Assembly (NCBI GenBank): GCA_017412025.1
Contig: JAFQOY010000264.1
Coordinates: forward strand, 1-19,530
Length of the DNA: 19,530 bases
Source of the DNA: Clostridia bacterium
Lineage (GTDB): Bacteria > Bacillota_A > Clostridia > Christensenellales > Aristaeellaceae
Direction: 5' to 3'
Of this stretch, positions 1 to 6,688 are shown piece after piece. The stretch's first letter is position 1. Every line of letters begins with the position of its first letter. The translations under genes were made by a program, and so were the position numbers. The notes under the pieces are model-generated. The model saw nothing but the letters and a program-made list of their open reading frames with translations. It did no database searches and had not been told where the DNA came from.

Positions 1-576
1 GCGGCGAAGGGCTATGCGCTGTGCGTCGTCAATACCGGCGGCGATCACGGCGACCTGACGGACGACTATGCGGCGATCCCGGCCGAGATGAAGGCTGTCG
101 CTGCGCAGTTCGGCAAGAAGGTGCTGCGCGAGGTCGATCCGGCGGAGTTTGAGGCGAATATCGGCAAGGTTCGCAATGCGGTCGGCGACCGTCCGGTGCT
201 GCGCGCGATGCATTTCTTTGACGACAACGCCCGCGTGCTTGAGCAGGCGGAGGCGATCCGCAAGGGCGATCTGGATACGTTCTTTGCGGCCGTGACCCGC
301 TCCGGCGACAGCAGCTGGAAGCTCCTGCAGAACGTCTATGCCCGCTCCAACCAGGAGCAGATGGCGATGGGCATCGAGCTCAGCCGCCGCTTCCTCGCCG
401 GTCAGGGCGCGCAGCGCGTGCACGGCGGCGGCTTTGCCGGCACCATCCAGGCCTATGTGCCGATGGAGCGCCTGGAAGCATACATCGAGCTGATCGACGG
501 CGTATTCGGCAAGGGCAGCTGCACGCCGCTGATGATCCGCCCGGAGGGCGCGGTCATGATGCCGATGAGCGTCTGA
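1..576 (+). CDS. galK: Galactokinase, C-terminal part (5' end outside window)
   Basis: The frame is open from base 1, so about 191 C-terminal residues are seen. Galactokinase is a cytoplasmic GHMP-family kinase that phosphorylates galactose to galactose-1-phosphate in the Leloir pathway. Visible family features are the NTGGDHGDLTDDY segment near the left edge, a long helical middle section, and a glycine-rich GGGFAGT segment (roughly 53 residues before the end) matching the third GHMP motif. The end MMPMSV followed by TGA looks natural, and a hairpin terminator follows within 30 bases, so this is the last gene of its transcript. No frameshift is seen. The family call is firm; substrate is inferred from family resemblance. 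Confidence 0.9.
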   Translation, partial: AAKGYALCVVNTGGDHGDLTDDYAAIPAEMKAVAAQFGKKVLREVDPAEFEANIGKVRNAVGDRPVLRAMHFFDDNARVLEQAEAIRKGDLDTFFAAVTRSGDSSWKLLQNVYARSNQEQMAMGIELSRRFLAGQGAQRVHGGGFAGTIQAYVPMERLEAYIELIDGVFGKGSCTPLMIRPEGAVMMPMSV

Positions 577-602
577 TACCGGAAAAGGCGAATATGACGA
601 GG

Positions 603-630
603 GAACCGTCCGCTGGGACGGTTCTCTTTT
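603..630 (+). terminator. Rho-independent terminator after galK
   Basis: A perfect 9-bp stem (GAACCGTCC/GGACGGTTC) with the 4-base loop GCTG is followed by TCTTTT. It lies 26 bases after the galactokinase stop. Confidence 0.88.
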
Positions 631-656
631 CGTCCTGCCTGCATCCTGCCGCAGGC

Positions 657-685
657 TTGAATACGCTCACCAGGTGTGATATAAT
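657..685 (+). promoter_or_regulatory. Sigma-A-type promoter of the sugar-dehydratase gene
   Basis: TTGAAT and TATAAT are separated by exactly 17 bases. The predicted start of transcription is near base 692, about 65 bases before the ATG. Confidence 0.75.
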
Positions 686-697
686 TTACAATTGTAA
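686..697. promoter_or_regulatory. 12-bp palindrome at the transcription start, possible operator
   Basis: TTACAATTGTAA is a perfect palindrome placed directly after the -10 element and spanning the predicted +1. That is a classic repressor position. The regulator is unknown; the nearby MarR protein is one candidate, by inference only. Confidence 0.4.
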
Positions 698-756
698 GGT
701 TGTGTCTGTCTGAGCGGTATTCTCACCGCCTGTTTTTACATGATGGAGGACTGAAG

Positions 757-2661
757 ATGAAGACAATCCGGGATAATATGTGGATGCGCAGGATCGCGAT
801 GTTCACGCTGGATATCATGCTGGTGCTGCTTTCCGTGTATCTGAGCATGGAGCTCCGTTTTGAGATGTATATTCCCTACAGGCATGTGGAGACGATGCTT
901 GCCTCTTTGCCGCTTGTCGTCGCTGCGTATATGATCTGCTATGCGGTCGGCGGCGTATATCAGATCATGTGGCGCTATGCGGGTGTGCGGGATACGGCGC
1001 GGCTGTGTCTGCTGAGCGCGATCGCCTGCGGCGTTACGCTCTCCCTTAACCGGTTTATGAATCTGGGGCTGTTCCGTGGTGTGCTGATTCTCGTCGCGCT
1101 GATTGCGACGATCGCCGTCGGCGGCGTCCGTATGCTCTGGCGCGTATTCTCCAAGGACCGCATTCCCGGCGGCCTGGGCGATGCGAAGCCGGTGATGATC
1201 GTGGGCGCCGGAGAGGCGGGCGCGTATGCCGTCAACATCTGCAACAAGAATCCCAAGCAGCTGGGCAAGCCCGTGCTGCTGGTGGATGATGCGAAGGGCA
1301 AGCAGGGCCTGCGGATACAGAACGTGCCCGTTCGCGGCATGATCGAAGATATTCCGAATCTGGCAGAGCGCTACGGTATCAGGGAGATCATCGTGGCGAT
1401 TCCCTCCATCGGCAACGGCGAACGCATGCAGAGAATCCTTGAGCTGTGCAATCAGTCCCGCTGCCATACGCGCATCCTCTCCGAGCCGGCGGATAATGCG
1501 GGCGGCGAGGGCGTGCCGTTTATCCGCGAACTGAACATCTCCGATTTCCTCTCCCGGGAGGAGATTGAGCTGGATACGGCGTCCATCGCCGGATATCTGA
1601 CCGGAAAGACGGTCATGGTCACCGGCGGCGGCGGCTCCATCGGCTCTGAAATCTGCCGGCAGATCATGCGCTTCAAGCCGAAGCTGCTGATCATCTTTGA
1701 GATCTATGAAAACTGCGCGTATGAGCTGGAATATGAGCTGCGCCAGAAATACGGCAACGACTGTCCTGTGCTGACGCTGATCGGTTCCATCCGCGACAGA
1801 CAGCGCCTTGACGAGGTGTTTGAGCAGTATCATCCGCAGGTGGTCTTCCATGCGGCGGCGCACAAGCATGTGCCGCTGATGGAGCGCAGCCCGGCGGAGG
1901 CGATCAAGAACAATGTGTTCGGCACGCTCAACCTGCTTGCCTCCGCCAGCAGCCACGGCGTCGAGCGCCTGGTGCAGCTCTCTACCGATAAGGCCGTCAA
2001 CCCCACCAACGTCATGGGCGCAACCAAGCGCATCACGGAGATGCTGATTCAGCGCTATGGCGAAAAGACGGACATGAAGTGCATGGCTGTGCGCTTTGGC
2101 AACGTGCTGGGCAGCCATGGCAGCGTCATTCCGCTGATGGAAGCGCAGATCCGCAAGGGCGGCCCTGTGACGGTCACCCATCCCGACATCACCCGCTACT
2201 TCATGACGATTCCCGAGGCGGCGCAGCTGGTGCTGCAGGCGGGCGGCATCGCGCGCTCCGGTTCCATTTTCGTGCTGGATATGGGCGAACCGGTGCGCAT
2301 CATGGATCTGGCGAAGAAGCTTATCCGTGCGTACGGCTATGAGCCGGACGTGGATATGCCCATCAAGATCATCGGCCTGCGCCCGGGCGAGAAGCTCTAC
2401 GAGGAGCTGCTCATGGATTCCGAGCGCGAGAAGATGACGAAGACGGCGCACAGGAAGATCTTCGTCGCGAACGTCGATAAGGTGGACGACGAGAAGTTTG
2501 ACCGCATGATGGAAACGCTGGCCGAAGTCATCGACAAGAATGACGAGCGCGCTGTCGAGGCTGTGGCGGAGGTCGTGCCGACCTACCATCCATGGAAGAA
2601 CAGGCCTGCAAAGAACGCTCAGCAGGAAAAGGCCGAAGGCGGCGAAAAGGCCGCAGGTTAA
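757..2661 (+). CDS. Membrane-bound nucleoside-diphosphate-sugar 4,6-dehydratase (FlaA1/PglF/CapD family)
   Basis: The 634-residue protein starts at an ATG preceded by GGAGGA 6 bases away; an upstream in-frame TTG has no such site. Residues ~12-125 hold about four hydrophobic membrane segments. A CoA-binding-like Rossmann domain follows (VMIVGAGEAGAY near 146). The C-terminal catalytic domain begins with TGGGGSIGSE (~289-298), the NAD-binding loop of an extended short-chain dehydrogenase. The active-site segment STDKAVNPTNVMGATKR carries Met420 and Lys424; Met in place of the usual Tyr is typical of this dehydratase group. Family members convert UDP-GlcNAc (or similar) to the 4-keto-6-deoxy sugar for capsule, S-layer or protein glycosylation. 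The gene is alone between two terminators, so its glycan pathway cannot be read from neighbours. The final ~40 residues are Lys/Ala/Glu-rich and probably disordered. Confidence 0.93.
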   Translation: MKTIRDNMWMRRIAMFTLDIMLVLLSVYLSMELRFEMYIPYRHVETMLASLPLVVAAYMICYAVGGVYQIMWRYAGVRDTARLCLLSAIACGVTLSLNRFMNLGLFRGVLILVALIATIAVGGVRMLWRVFSKDRIPGGLGDAKPVMIVGAGEAGAYAVNICNKNPKQLGKPVLLVDDAKGKQGLRIQNVPVRGMIEDIPNLAERYGIREIIVAIPSIGNGERMQRILELCNQSRCHTRILSEPADNAGGEGVPFIRELNISDFLSREEIELDTASIAGYLTGKTVMVTGGGGSIGSEICRQIMRFKPKLLIIFEIYENCAYELEYELRQKYGNDCPVLTLIGSIRDRQRLDEVFEQYHPQVVFHAAAHKHVPLMERSPAEAIKNNVFGTLNLLASASSHGVERLVQLSTDKAVNPTNVMGATKRITEMLIQRYGEKTDMKCMAVRFGNVLGSHGSVIPLMEAQIRKGGPVTVTHPDITRYFMTIPEAAQLVLQAGGIARSGSIFVLDMGEPVRIMDLAKKLIRAYGYEPDVDMPIKIIGLRPGEKLYEELLMDSEREKMTKTAHRKIFVANVDKVDDEKFDRMMETLAEVIDKNDERAVEAVAEVVPTYHPWKNRPAKNAQQEKAEGGEKAAG

Positions 2662-2672
2662 GAAAAAAATGG

Positions 2673-2713
2673 AAGCGCCGGCGTCCCACGGATAAGGGAA
2701 AACGCCGGCGCTT
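2673..2713. terminator. Bidirectional hairpin terminator between the dehydratase gene and marR
   Basis: A perfect 12-bp GC-rich stem (AAGCGCCGGCGT and its complement) has a 17-base loop. On the plus strand it ends in only a short T run. On the minus strand it is followed after three bases by seven Ts, so it may serve marR better than the dehydratase gene. Confidence 0.75.
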
Positions 2714-2727
2714 TGCCATGACGCAAA

Positions 2728-2756
2728 GCGGCCGCCGGACAGAATCCGGCGGCCGC
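2728..2756 (-). terminator. Second hairpin downstream of marR
   Basis: A perfect 12-bp stem (GCGGCCGCCGGA/TCCGGCGGCCGC) with a 5-base loop. On the minus strand it is followed by TTTGCGT. It lies 45 bases after the marR stop, in tandem with the hairpin further left. Confidence 0.6.
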
Positions 2757-2801
2757 GAAATATTTGGCATAAACGGGAAGAAATGGAAGGGAAAAAACGT
2801 A

Positions 2802-3260
2802 TTAAAGAGAGGAGAGGATGCGCACGACGCTGTACAGTGATTCGTTCAGCTCGCGGAACTCGGAGACGGAAAGGCTCTCGGACTGCACCTGAATCTGACG
2901 GGAAATGGTCGCGCGGATGGCGGCGAGCTTTTCCTCGCCCGCGGGCAGCAGCACGATGTTCACCACGCGGCGGTCGTTTTCGTCGTGCTGGCGGTCGACA
3001 TAGCCGGATTCATACAGGCGGTCGACCAGCGGGGTGATGTTCGGCTTGGCGATGCCAAGGCGGCGGGAAATCTCGGATACGGACATGGTGCCCATGTCGT
3101 GGAGCATGGCCAGTACCTGAACGTGGGACAGCGGCGTGCCGTGCTCGCGCTGCACCAGATCCATGTGCAGCAGGCGCTTCTTGATCAGCGGAAGCGCGTG
3201 AAACATATTCTGAGCGACATTGTCAATCATCGCGGGATCAATCGAGCGTTTCTTTGTCAT
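2802..3260 (-). CDS. MarR-family transcriptional regulator
   Basis: 152 residues, the usual MarR length. The winged helix-turn-helix is visible as SVSEISRRLGIAKPNITPLVDRL (~60-82), followed by the wing segment YVDRQHDENDRRVVNIVLLP (~86-105), which holds the family's conserved DxRRxxI/V-type element. N- and C-terminal helices would form the dimer interface. The ATG is preceded by AGGAG about 8 bases upstream. MarR proteins are cytoplasmic dimeric repressors that often control themselves and a neighbour. The divergent neighbour here is the ZorA-like motor operon, and the shared ~290-base intergenic region carries promoters for both plus a palindrome, so control of the motor operon is possible but unproven. 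Ligand unknown. Confidence 0.92.
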   Translation of the reverse strand: MTKKRSIDPAMIDNVAQNMFHALPLIKKRLLHMDLVQREHGTPLSHVQVLAMLHDMGTMSVSEISRRLGIAKPNITPLVDRLYESGYVDRQHDENDRRVVNIVLLPAGEEKLAAIRATISRQIQVQSESLSVSEFRELNESLYSVVRILSSL

Positions 3261-3291
3261 ATGCGGTCTCCTGAATTTTTACTTTCACAAA

Positions 3292-3309
3292 TTGCAGCAA
3301 GCACTGCAA
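3292..3309. promoter_or_regulatory. Inverted repeat, candidate MarR operator
   Basis: TTGCAG-N6-CTGCAA lies in the marR 5' leader, downstream of its predicted promoter. A further CTGCAA half-site at 3353-3358 coincides with the marR -35 element. An 18-bp palindrome at this position is typical of MarR autorepression; the assignment is inferred. Confidence 0.4.
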
Positions 3310-3329
3310 CCTACAATCAAAACGATGCT

Positions 3330-3358
3330 ATTTTACATGTTTCATTATGAAACTGCAA
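3330..3358 (-). promoter_or_regulatory. Candidate promoter of marR
   Basis: On the minus strand TTGCAG and TAAAAT are separated by 17 bases, with predicted start near base 3323. The leader to the marR ATG is about 60 bases. Confidence 0.5.
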
Positions 3359-3479
3359 GAGGAAATCCTGATGTTTTTACAATAATTCTGTATTTCGTGA
3401 AATGGTCACAAGAAAATGGATACCTTTAGGCAATTTCCGCTTACGCAAAAGCATATTAACCGAGAACTTTTTCCCTCGC

Positions 3480-3508
3480 TTTACAGATGGAATGAAATCG
3501 GTTACAAT
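3480..3508 (+). promoter_or_regulatory. Sigma-A-type promoter of the ZorAB-like operon
   Basis: TTTACA and TACAAT are separated by 17 bases, 45 bases before the first ATG. The surrounding 3261-3553 intergenic stretch is clearly AT-richer than the genes and holds nothing else coding that I can support. Confidence 0.7.
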
Positions 3509-3553
3509 ACAAGAAGATAAAAGGATTGTTACCCTGTACGGGAGGGAAGCATT

Positions 3554-5125
3554 ATGGAATACCTGAAAGTGATCAGAAGCATTTTTTCACTGGATACGCT
3601 CATCTATCTGGCGATTGCGCTGCTGCTTTTCATGGCGATTGTGCGCTGCGTGCTGCCGCTTGGGGCGATGGCGCGGCGGCTGCGCCGCGCATCGCGCGTC
3701 ATCATCATGGAGAATAAGCAGAATAAGGAAAAGAAGTCGTGGAACGATCTGCATTTTCTTGGCGATAAGCTGCAGGCTGTCTGGGCGGATTTTCTGCAGA
3801 ATGCGGAATTGCGCGACGCGCACGGCGAATCCTGCGACGTATCCCAGTATATCAATGAGGATACGGTTTTGTATGTCTGCGGCGGAAGCGGCATGGCGGA
3901 AATCACGCCCGGCGTTTTGACGTCTCTGGGTATTCTGGGCACTTTTCTGGGCCTTGTGATGGGTCTTTCCGGGCTCAACCTCAACGCGGCGGACACCAAT
4001 GCGCTGCTTTCTGCAATGGAAAAGCTGATTGGCGGCATGAGCACGGCGTTTTTGACGTCCATTGCCGGCGTTGTGGCGTCCATCTGCTTCAATCTGCTGT
4101 ACAATCACCGCATTTCCAAATGCCGCGGGGCGATCGACCGGTTCTGCGAGGTGTTCAGCCTCTATGCCATGCCCAAGCCTGTTTCCGAGGATACGGCCAT
4201 GCTGGCTCTTCAGCAGGAGCAGACGGCGTATATCCGTCAGGCAGTGGAGGATATGAGCCAGAAAATGGCGGTGCAGATGGAGCAGAGCATCATGCGCGCG
4301 ATGCTGCCGGTGCAGCGCTCGATGGACAACTTCATTCTCGCCGCGACGCAGGCACAGGTGGAGGGCGTGGACCGCATTGCAGGCGTGTTTGTTCAGCGGA
4401 TGAACACCGTGCTGGGCAATGAGTTTGAGCATCTGCGTCAGGTGCTCATGGAGACGGGGCACGACCAGCTCAAGGCGCAGCAGGAGATGCGCGCTGCGAC
4501 GGAAGCGATCGGGCAGATGACGCAGGACGTCATCAACATGCACCAGCTCTCCCAGGGCGTGCTGGAGCACTTCCGGGATTATGTGGCGGACATGTCCGCC
4601 TCGCGCGCGCAGGTGGACGATACGAACCGGAAAACCGTCGAGCTGCTGGAGGCGATGAACAAGACCAGCGGCCAGCAGGCCATGTATCTGGCAAAGCTGC
4701 AGGAATATCAGGCGGCGCTCGCCTCCAATACGCAGCAGTACCACGCGTGGATGGATCAGTTCCTGGTCAACGCGCAGGAGCAGACGCGCATCACGGCCAG
4801 GGAGATGGAACGCGTGGCGGGAGAGATGCACGAGAGCGCGCAGGCGCTGAGCGAGGGCGGCGTACAGTTTGCCAGAAAGGCGCAGGAGGGCATGGCAAGG
4901 ACGACGGCGCTGTTTGACGACAGCGTGACCGCGTCGATCAGGCAGCTGGATAAGACCCTCGCATCGATGCAGGAGACGGCCAGACTGATGCCGCAGATGC
5001 TCAGCCAGAGCCGGGAGCGCTATGCCGAGCAGGTGGATCAGTTTGTCACGGCGCTGATGCGGCTGCAGAAGTCGATGGAGAAGCTGGGCGCCGCGGTGGA
5101 CGAGGCCGGCGGCGGAAAGGAGTAA
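3554..5125 (+). CDS. MotA/TolQ/ExbB-type ion-channel subunit with long cytoplasmic tail (ZorA-like)
   Basis: 523 residues; the ATG has GGGAGGG 6 bases upstream. Three hydrophobic segments are visible at ~15-37, ~120-140 and ~158-183. The second (TSLGILGTFLGLVMGL, with Thr130) and third (GMSTAFLTSIAGVVAS) have the Gly/Thr/Ser pattern of TolQ/ExbB/ZorA pore helices. From ~215 to the end there are about 300 residues of Gln/Glu/Ala/Met-rich helix with almost no proline, a probable long coiled-coil tail in the cytoplasm. Flagellar MotA is shorter and has four membrane helices, so this looks closer to ZorA, whose tail is needed for Zorya defence. The stop is followed 3 bases later by the MotB-type partner. 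Expected role: pentameric channel rotating around the partner dimer, driven by protons or sodium. The output is unknown because no effector gene adjoins. Confidence 0.85.
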   Translation: MEYLKVIRSIFSLDTLIYLAIALLLFMAIVRCVLPLGAMARRLRRASRVIIMENKQNKEKKSWNDLHFLGDKLQAVWADFLQNAELRDAHGESCDVSQYINEDTVLYVCGGSGMAEITPGVLTSLGILGTFLGLVMGLSGLNLNAADTNALLSAMEKLIGGMSTAFLTSIAGVVASICFNLLYNHRISKCRGAIDRFCEVFSLYAMPKPVSEDTAMLALQQEQTAYIRQAVEDMSQKMAVQMEQSIMRAMLPVQRSMDNFILAATQAQVEGVDRIAGVFVQRMNTVLGNEFEHLRQVLMETGHDQLKAQQEMRAATEAIGQMTQDVINMHQLSQGVLEHFRDYVADMSASRAQVDDTNRKTVELLEAMNKTSGQQAMYLAKLQEYQAALASNTQQYHAWMDQFLVNAQEQTRITAREMERVAGEMHESAQALSEGGVQFARKAQEGMARTTALFDDSVTASIRQLDKTLASMQETARLMPQMLSQSRERYAEQVDQFVTALMRLQKSMEKLGAAVDEAGGGKE

Positions 5126-5128
5126 CCC

Positions 5129-6067
5129 ATGCGCCCGGGCAGAAAAATACGGCGAAGAAGGGAAAACGGCAGCTATTGGATTTCCTATTCCGATATGATG
5201 GCCGGAATGCTCTTTACGTTTGCGCTGATTCTGTTTATGTCGGTCTATCAGCTGGTGGATCTGCAGCAGAAGAAGACCATCGAGCTGGAAACCAAGGAAG
5301 CGCAGCTCTCCGCGCAGCAGAGCCTGCTGCTTGACCAGGAGGCGGAGCTTCAGGATAAGGAGGAGCTGCTTGCCGCCACGACGCTGCTGCTTGAGCAGCA
5401 GCAGGAGGAACTTGACCAAAACCGCACGGCGCTGACTTCCGCCCAGCAGAGCCTGTCGCTGCAGCAGAGCAAGATTGACGAGCAGGCGGCGCTGCTGGCC
5501 GCCCAGCAGATGGAGATCGACAAGCTGATCGGTCTGCGCTCGCGCATCATCGAGGAGCTGCGCGACGAACTGCAGGGCGCAGGGCTTGACGCCGTGGTGG
5601 ATAAGAATACCGGCGCAATCGCTTTTACCGGCGCGGTGCTGTTTGACTTTGGCAAAAACGAGCTGAAACCGGAGGGCAAAGCGCTGCTCAATGCATTTAT
5701 TCCGGTGTATATCCGCACACTGATGAGCGAGGAAAACGAGGGCTACGTCGGTGAGATCATCATCGAAGGACACACGGATACGAAGGGATCGTATCTGCAC
5801 AATCTGGCGCTCTCGCAGGAGCGCGCGCTGGCTGTGGCTTCCTACTGCCTTGGCCAGGAGCTGACGGGCATGAGCGCGCAGGAAAAGCAGATGCTGCAGA
5901 CGATCCTCACGGCAAACGGAAGATCGTTTGCCGATCCGGTGTACATGGCGGACGGAATCACCGTGGATGAGGAAGCGTCAAGGCGGGTCGTGTTCAAATT
6001 CCGCATGAAGGATGCGGAGATGATCGACCAGATGAGCGCAATTCTGGAAGGAAAGCAGGAGGATTGA
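5129..6067 (+). CDS. MotB-type stator subunit with coiled coil and OmpA-like peptidoglycan-binding domain (ZorB-like)
   Basis: 312 residues; AAGGAG overlaps the preceding stop codon, so translation is coupled. A short basic N-terminus leads to a single membrane helix (~20-42) containing Asp22 in SYSDMMAGM, at the place of the ion-carrying Asp of MotB/ZorB. Residues ~44-150 are a Gln/Glu/Leu heptad-rich coiled coil. The OmpA-like domain spans ~165-295: VLFDFGKNELKPEG, then IIIEGHTDTKGSYLHNLALSQ (GHTD 214-217), then SRRVVFKFR. This domain binds peptidoglycan and would anchor the stator. The long coiled coil between membrane and OmpA domain is unusual; I infer it reaches across to a distant or thick wall. 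No signal peptide is needed because the N-terminal helix acts as an anchor. Confidence 0.88.
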   Translation: MRPGRKIRRRRENGSYWISYSDMMAGMLFTFALILFMSVYQLVDLQQKKTIELETKEAQLSAQQSLLLDQEAELQDKEELLAATTLLLEQQQEELDQNRTALTSAQQSLSLQQSKIDEQAALLAAQQMEIDKLIGLRSRIIEELRDELQGAGLDAVVDKNTGAIAFTGAVLFDFGKNELKPEGKALLNAFIPVYIRTLMSEENEGYVGEIIIEGHTDTKGSYLHNLALSQERALAVASYCLGQELTGMSAQEKQMLQTILTANGRSFADPVYMADGITVDEEASRRVVFKFRMKDAEMIDQMSAILEGKQED

Positions 6068-6068
6068 C

Positions 6069-6581
6069 GTGAGCAGGATACTGAAGGCGCTGGCCATTGC
6101 CGCGCTGGTGATCACGATTGCCGGCGCAGGGCTGGTGCTTTATGCAATCAATACGCTTTCGCCCGTCATCGAGCAGACGGCTGTGAGCGTGACGCCCGCC
6201 ATTGAGGCGCAGGATGTATATGACGGCGTGATGCGTCAGTTGATGGAAGGGACGTTTACCGGGCGCGTGTTTGGCGAAACCGGCGGCCTTTCGGCGGAGG
6301 ACTGTTCCTTTATCACCTGTACCGTCCGGCTGCGCAACAGGGGCTTTTTCCCGGCGGAGTGGATTTCGCTGGAGGTCGTGCCTCAGCGGCTTGAGGACGG
6401 CAGCGCATACGACGTGCTGCAGCTGGATAACTACGGCGCGTACGTGCTGGGCGCCAAGAGCCGGGGCGATCTGGCGGCGACAATCCTCCATGCAGGAGGC
6501 GCGCAGCAGACCGGCAGGGACTTTGTCGTGACCTGCTATGTATTCGGCAAACAGATTGCCGTGCAGGGCCGCGCGCAGTAA
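6069..6581 (+). CDS. Unrecognised single-pass membrane protein, third gene of the motor operon
   Basis: 170 residues, starting at a GTG only one base after the ZorB-like stop, with AGGAGGA 5 bases upstream inside the end of that gene. Residues ~5-28 are one hydrophobic helix; the remaining ~140 residues should lie outside the membrane. The exported part has a mixed, beta-rich look (DCSFITCTVRLRNRG, WISLEVVPQRL, DFVVTCYVFGKQIAVQG) with Cys at roughly 79 and 83. I do not recognise the family. The overlap of signals and lack of any gap argue that it is co-translated with the motor and may modulate or sense for it. It does not resemble ZorC, ZorD or ZorE, which are larger soluble proteins. Confidence 0.72.
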   Translation: MSRILKALAIAALVITIAGAGLVLYAINTLSPVIEQTAVSVTPAIEAQDVYDGVMRQLMEGTFTGRVFGETGGLSAEDCSFITCTVRLRNRGFFPAEWISLEVVPQRLEDGSAYDVLQLDNYGAYVLGAKSRGDLAATILHAGGAQQTGRDFVVTCYVFGKQIAVQGRAQ

Positions 6582-6602
6582 AAGGGAAAAAACGAATACG
6601 AA

Positions 6603-6688
6603 ATGGCGCACCACTTTTTGCTGCAGGCATATTCTGAAAGCGTGAGGAGTCCCCTCAACAATGACCTGCCCAAGGAGGCGTGCGCCAT
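6603..6688 (+). promoter_or_regulatory. Structured leader / candidate sigma-K-type promoter before the Cys-rich gene
   Basis: ATGGCGCAC (6603-6611) and GTGCGCCAT (6680-6688) are a perfect 9-bp inverted repeat whose right arm includes the start codon. Inside it GCAGG/CCTGC and GAGG/CCTC can also pair. CATATTCTG at 6628-6636 matches 8 of 9 of the sigma-K -10 pattern CATAnnnTA, with CACC 15 bases upstream, one base short of the usual spacing. Both readings are tentative. No terminator separates this from the motor operon. Confidence 0.3.

Noticed and set aside
700..756. Upstream TTG start for the sugar-dehydratase gene
   Set aside because: It lacks a Shine-Dalgarno site and adds 19 residues before the natural membrane-protein start; the ATG at 757 has GGAGGA.
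736..2589. Minus-strand open frame (617 codons) opposite the sugar-dehydratase gene
   Set aside because: Same shadow pattern; the plus-strand gene has full dehydratase motifs.
3587..5800. Long minus-strand open frame (737 codons) opposite the motor genes
   Set aside because: Leu/His/Arg/Gln-rich shadow of the MotA- and MotB-type genes, with no ribosome-binding site or domain.
3554..6067. Complete Zorya system
   Set aside because: The A- and B-type subunits fit, but no ZorC, ZorD helicase/nuclease or ZorE nuclease is encoded before or after. Calling it Zorya would overstate the evidence.
3554..6067. Flagellar stator motAB or Ton/Tol ExbBD
   Set aside because: No flagellar or Ton/Tol genes adjoin. 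The first subunit has three membrane helices and a long tail, unlike MotA. The second has an OmpA domain, unlike ExbD/TolR.
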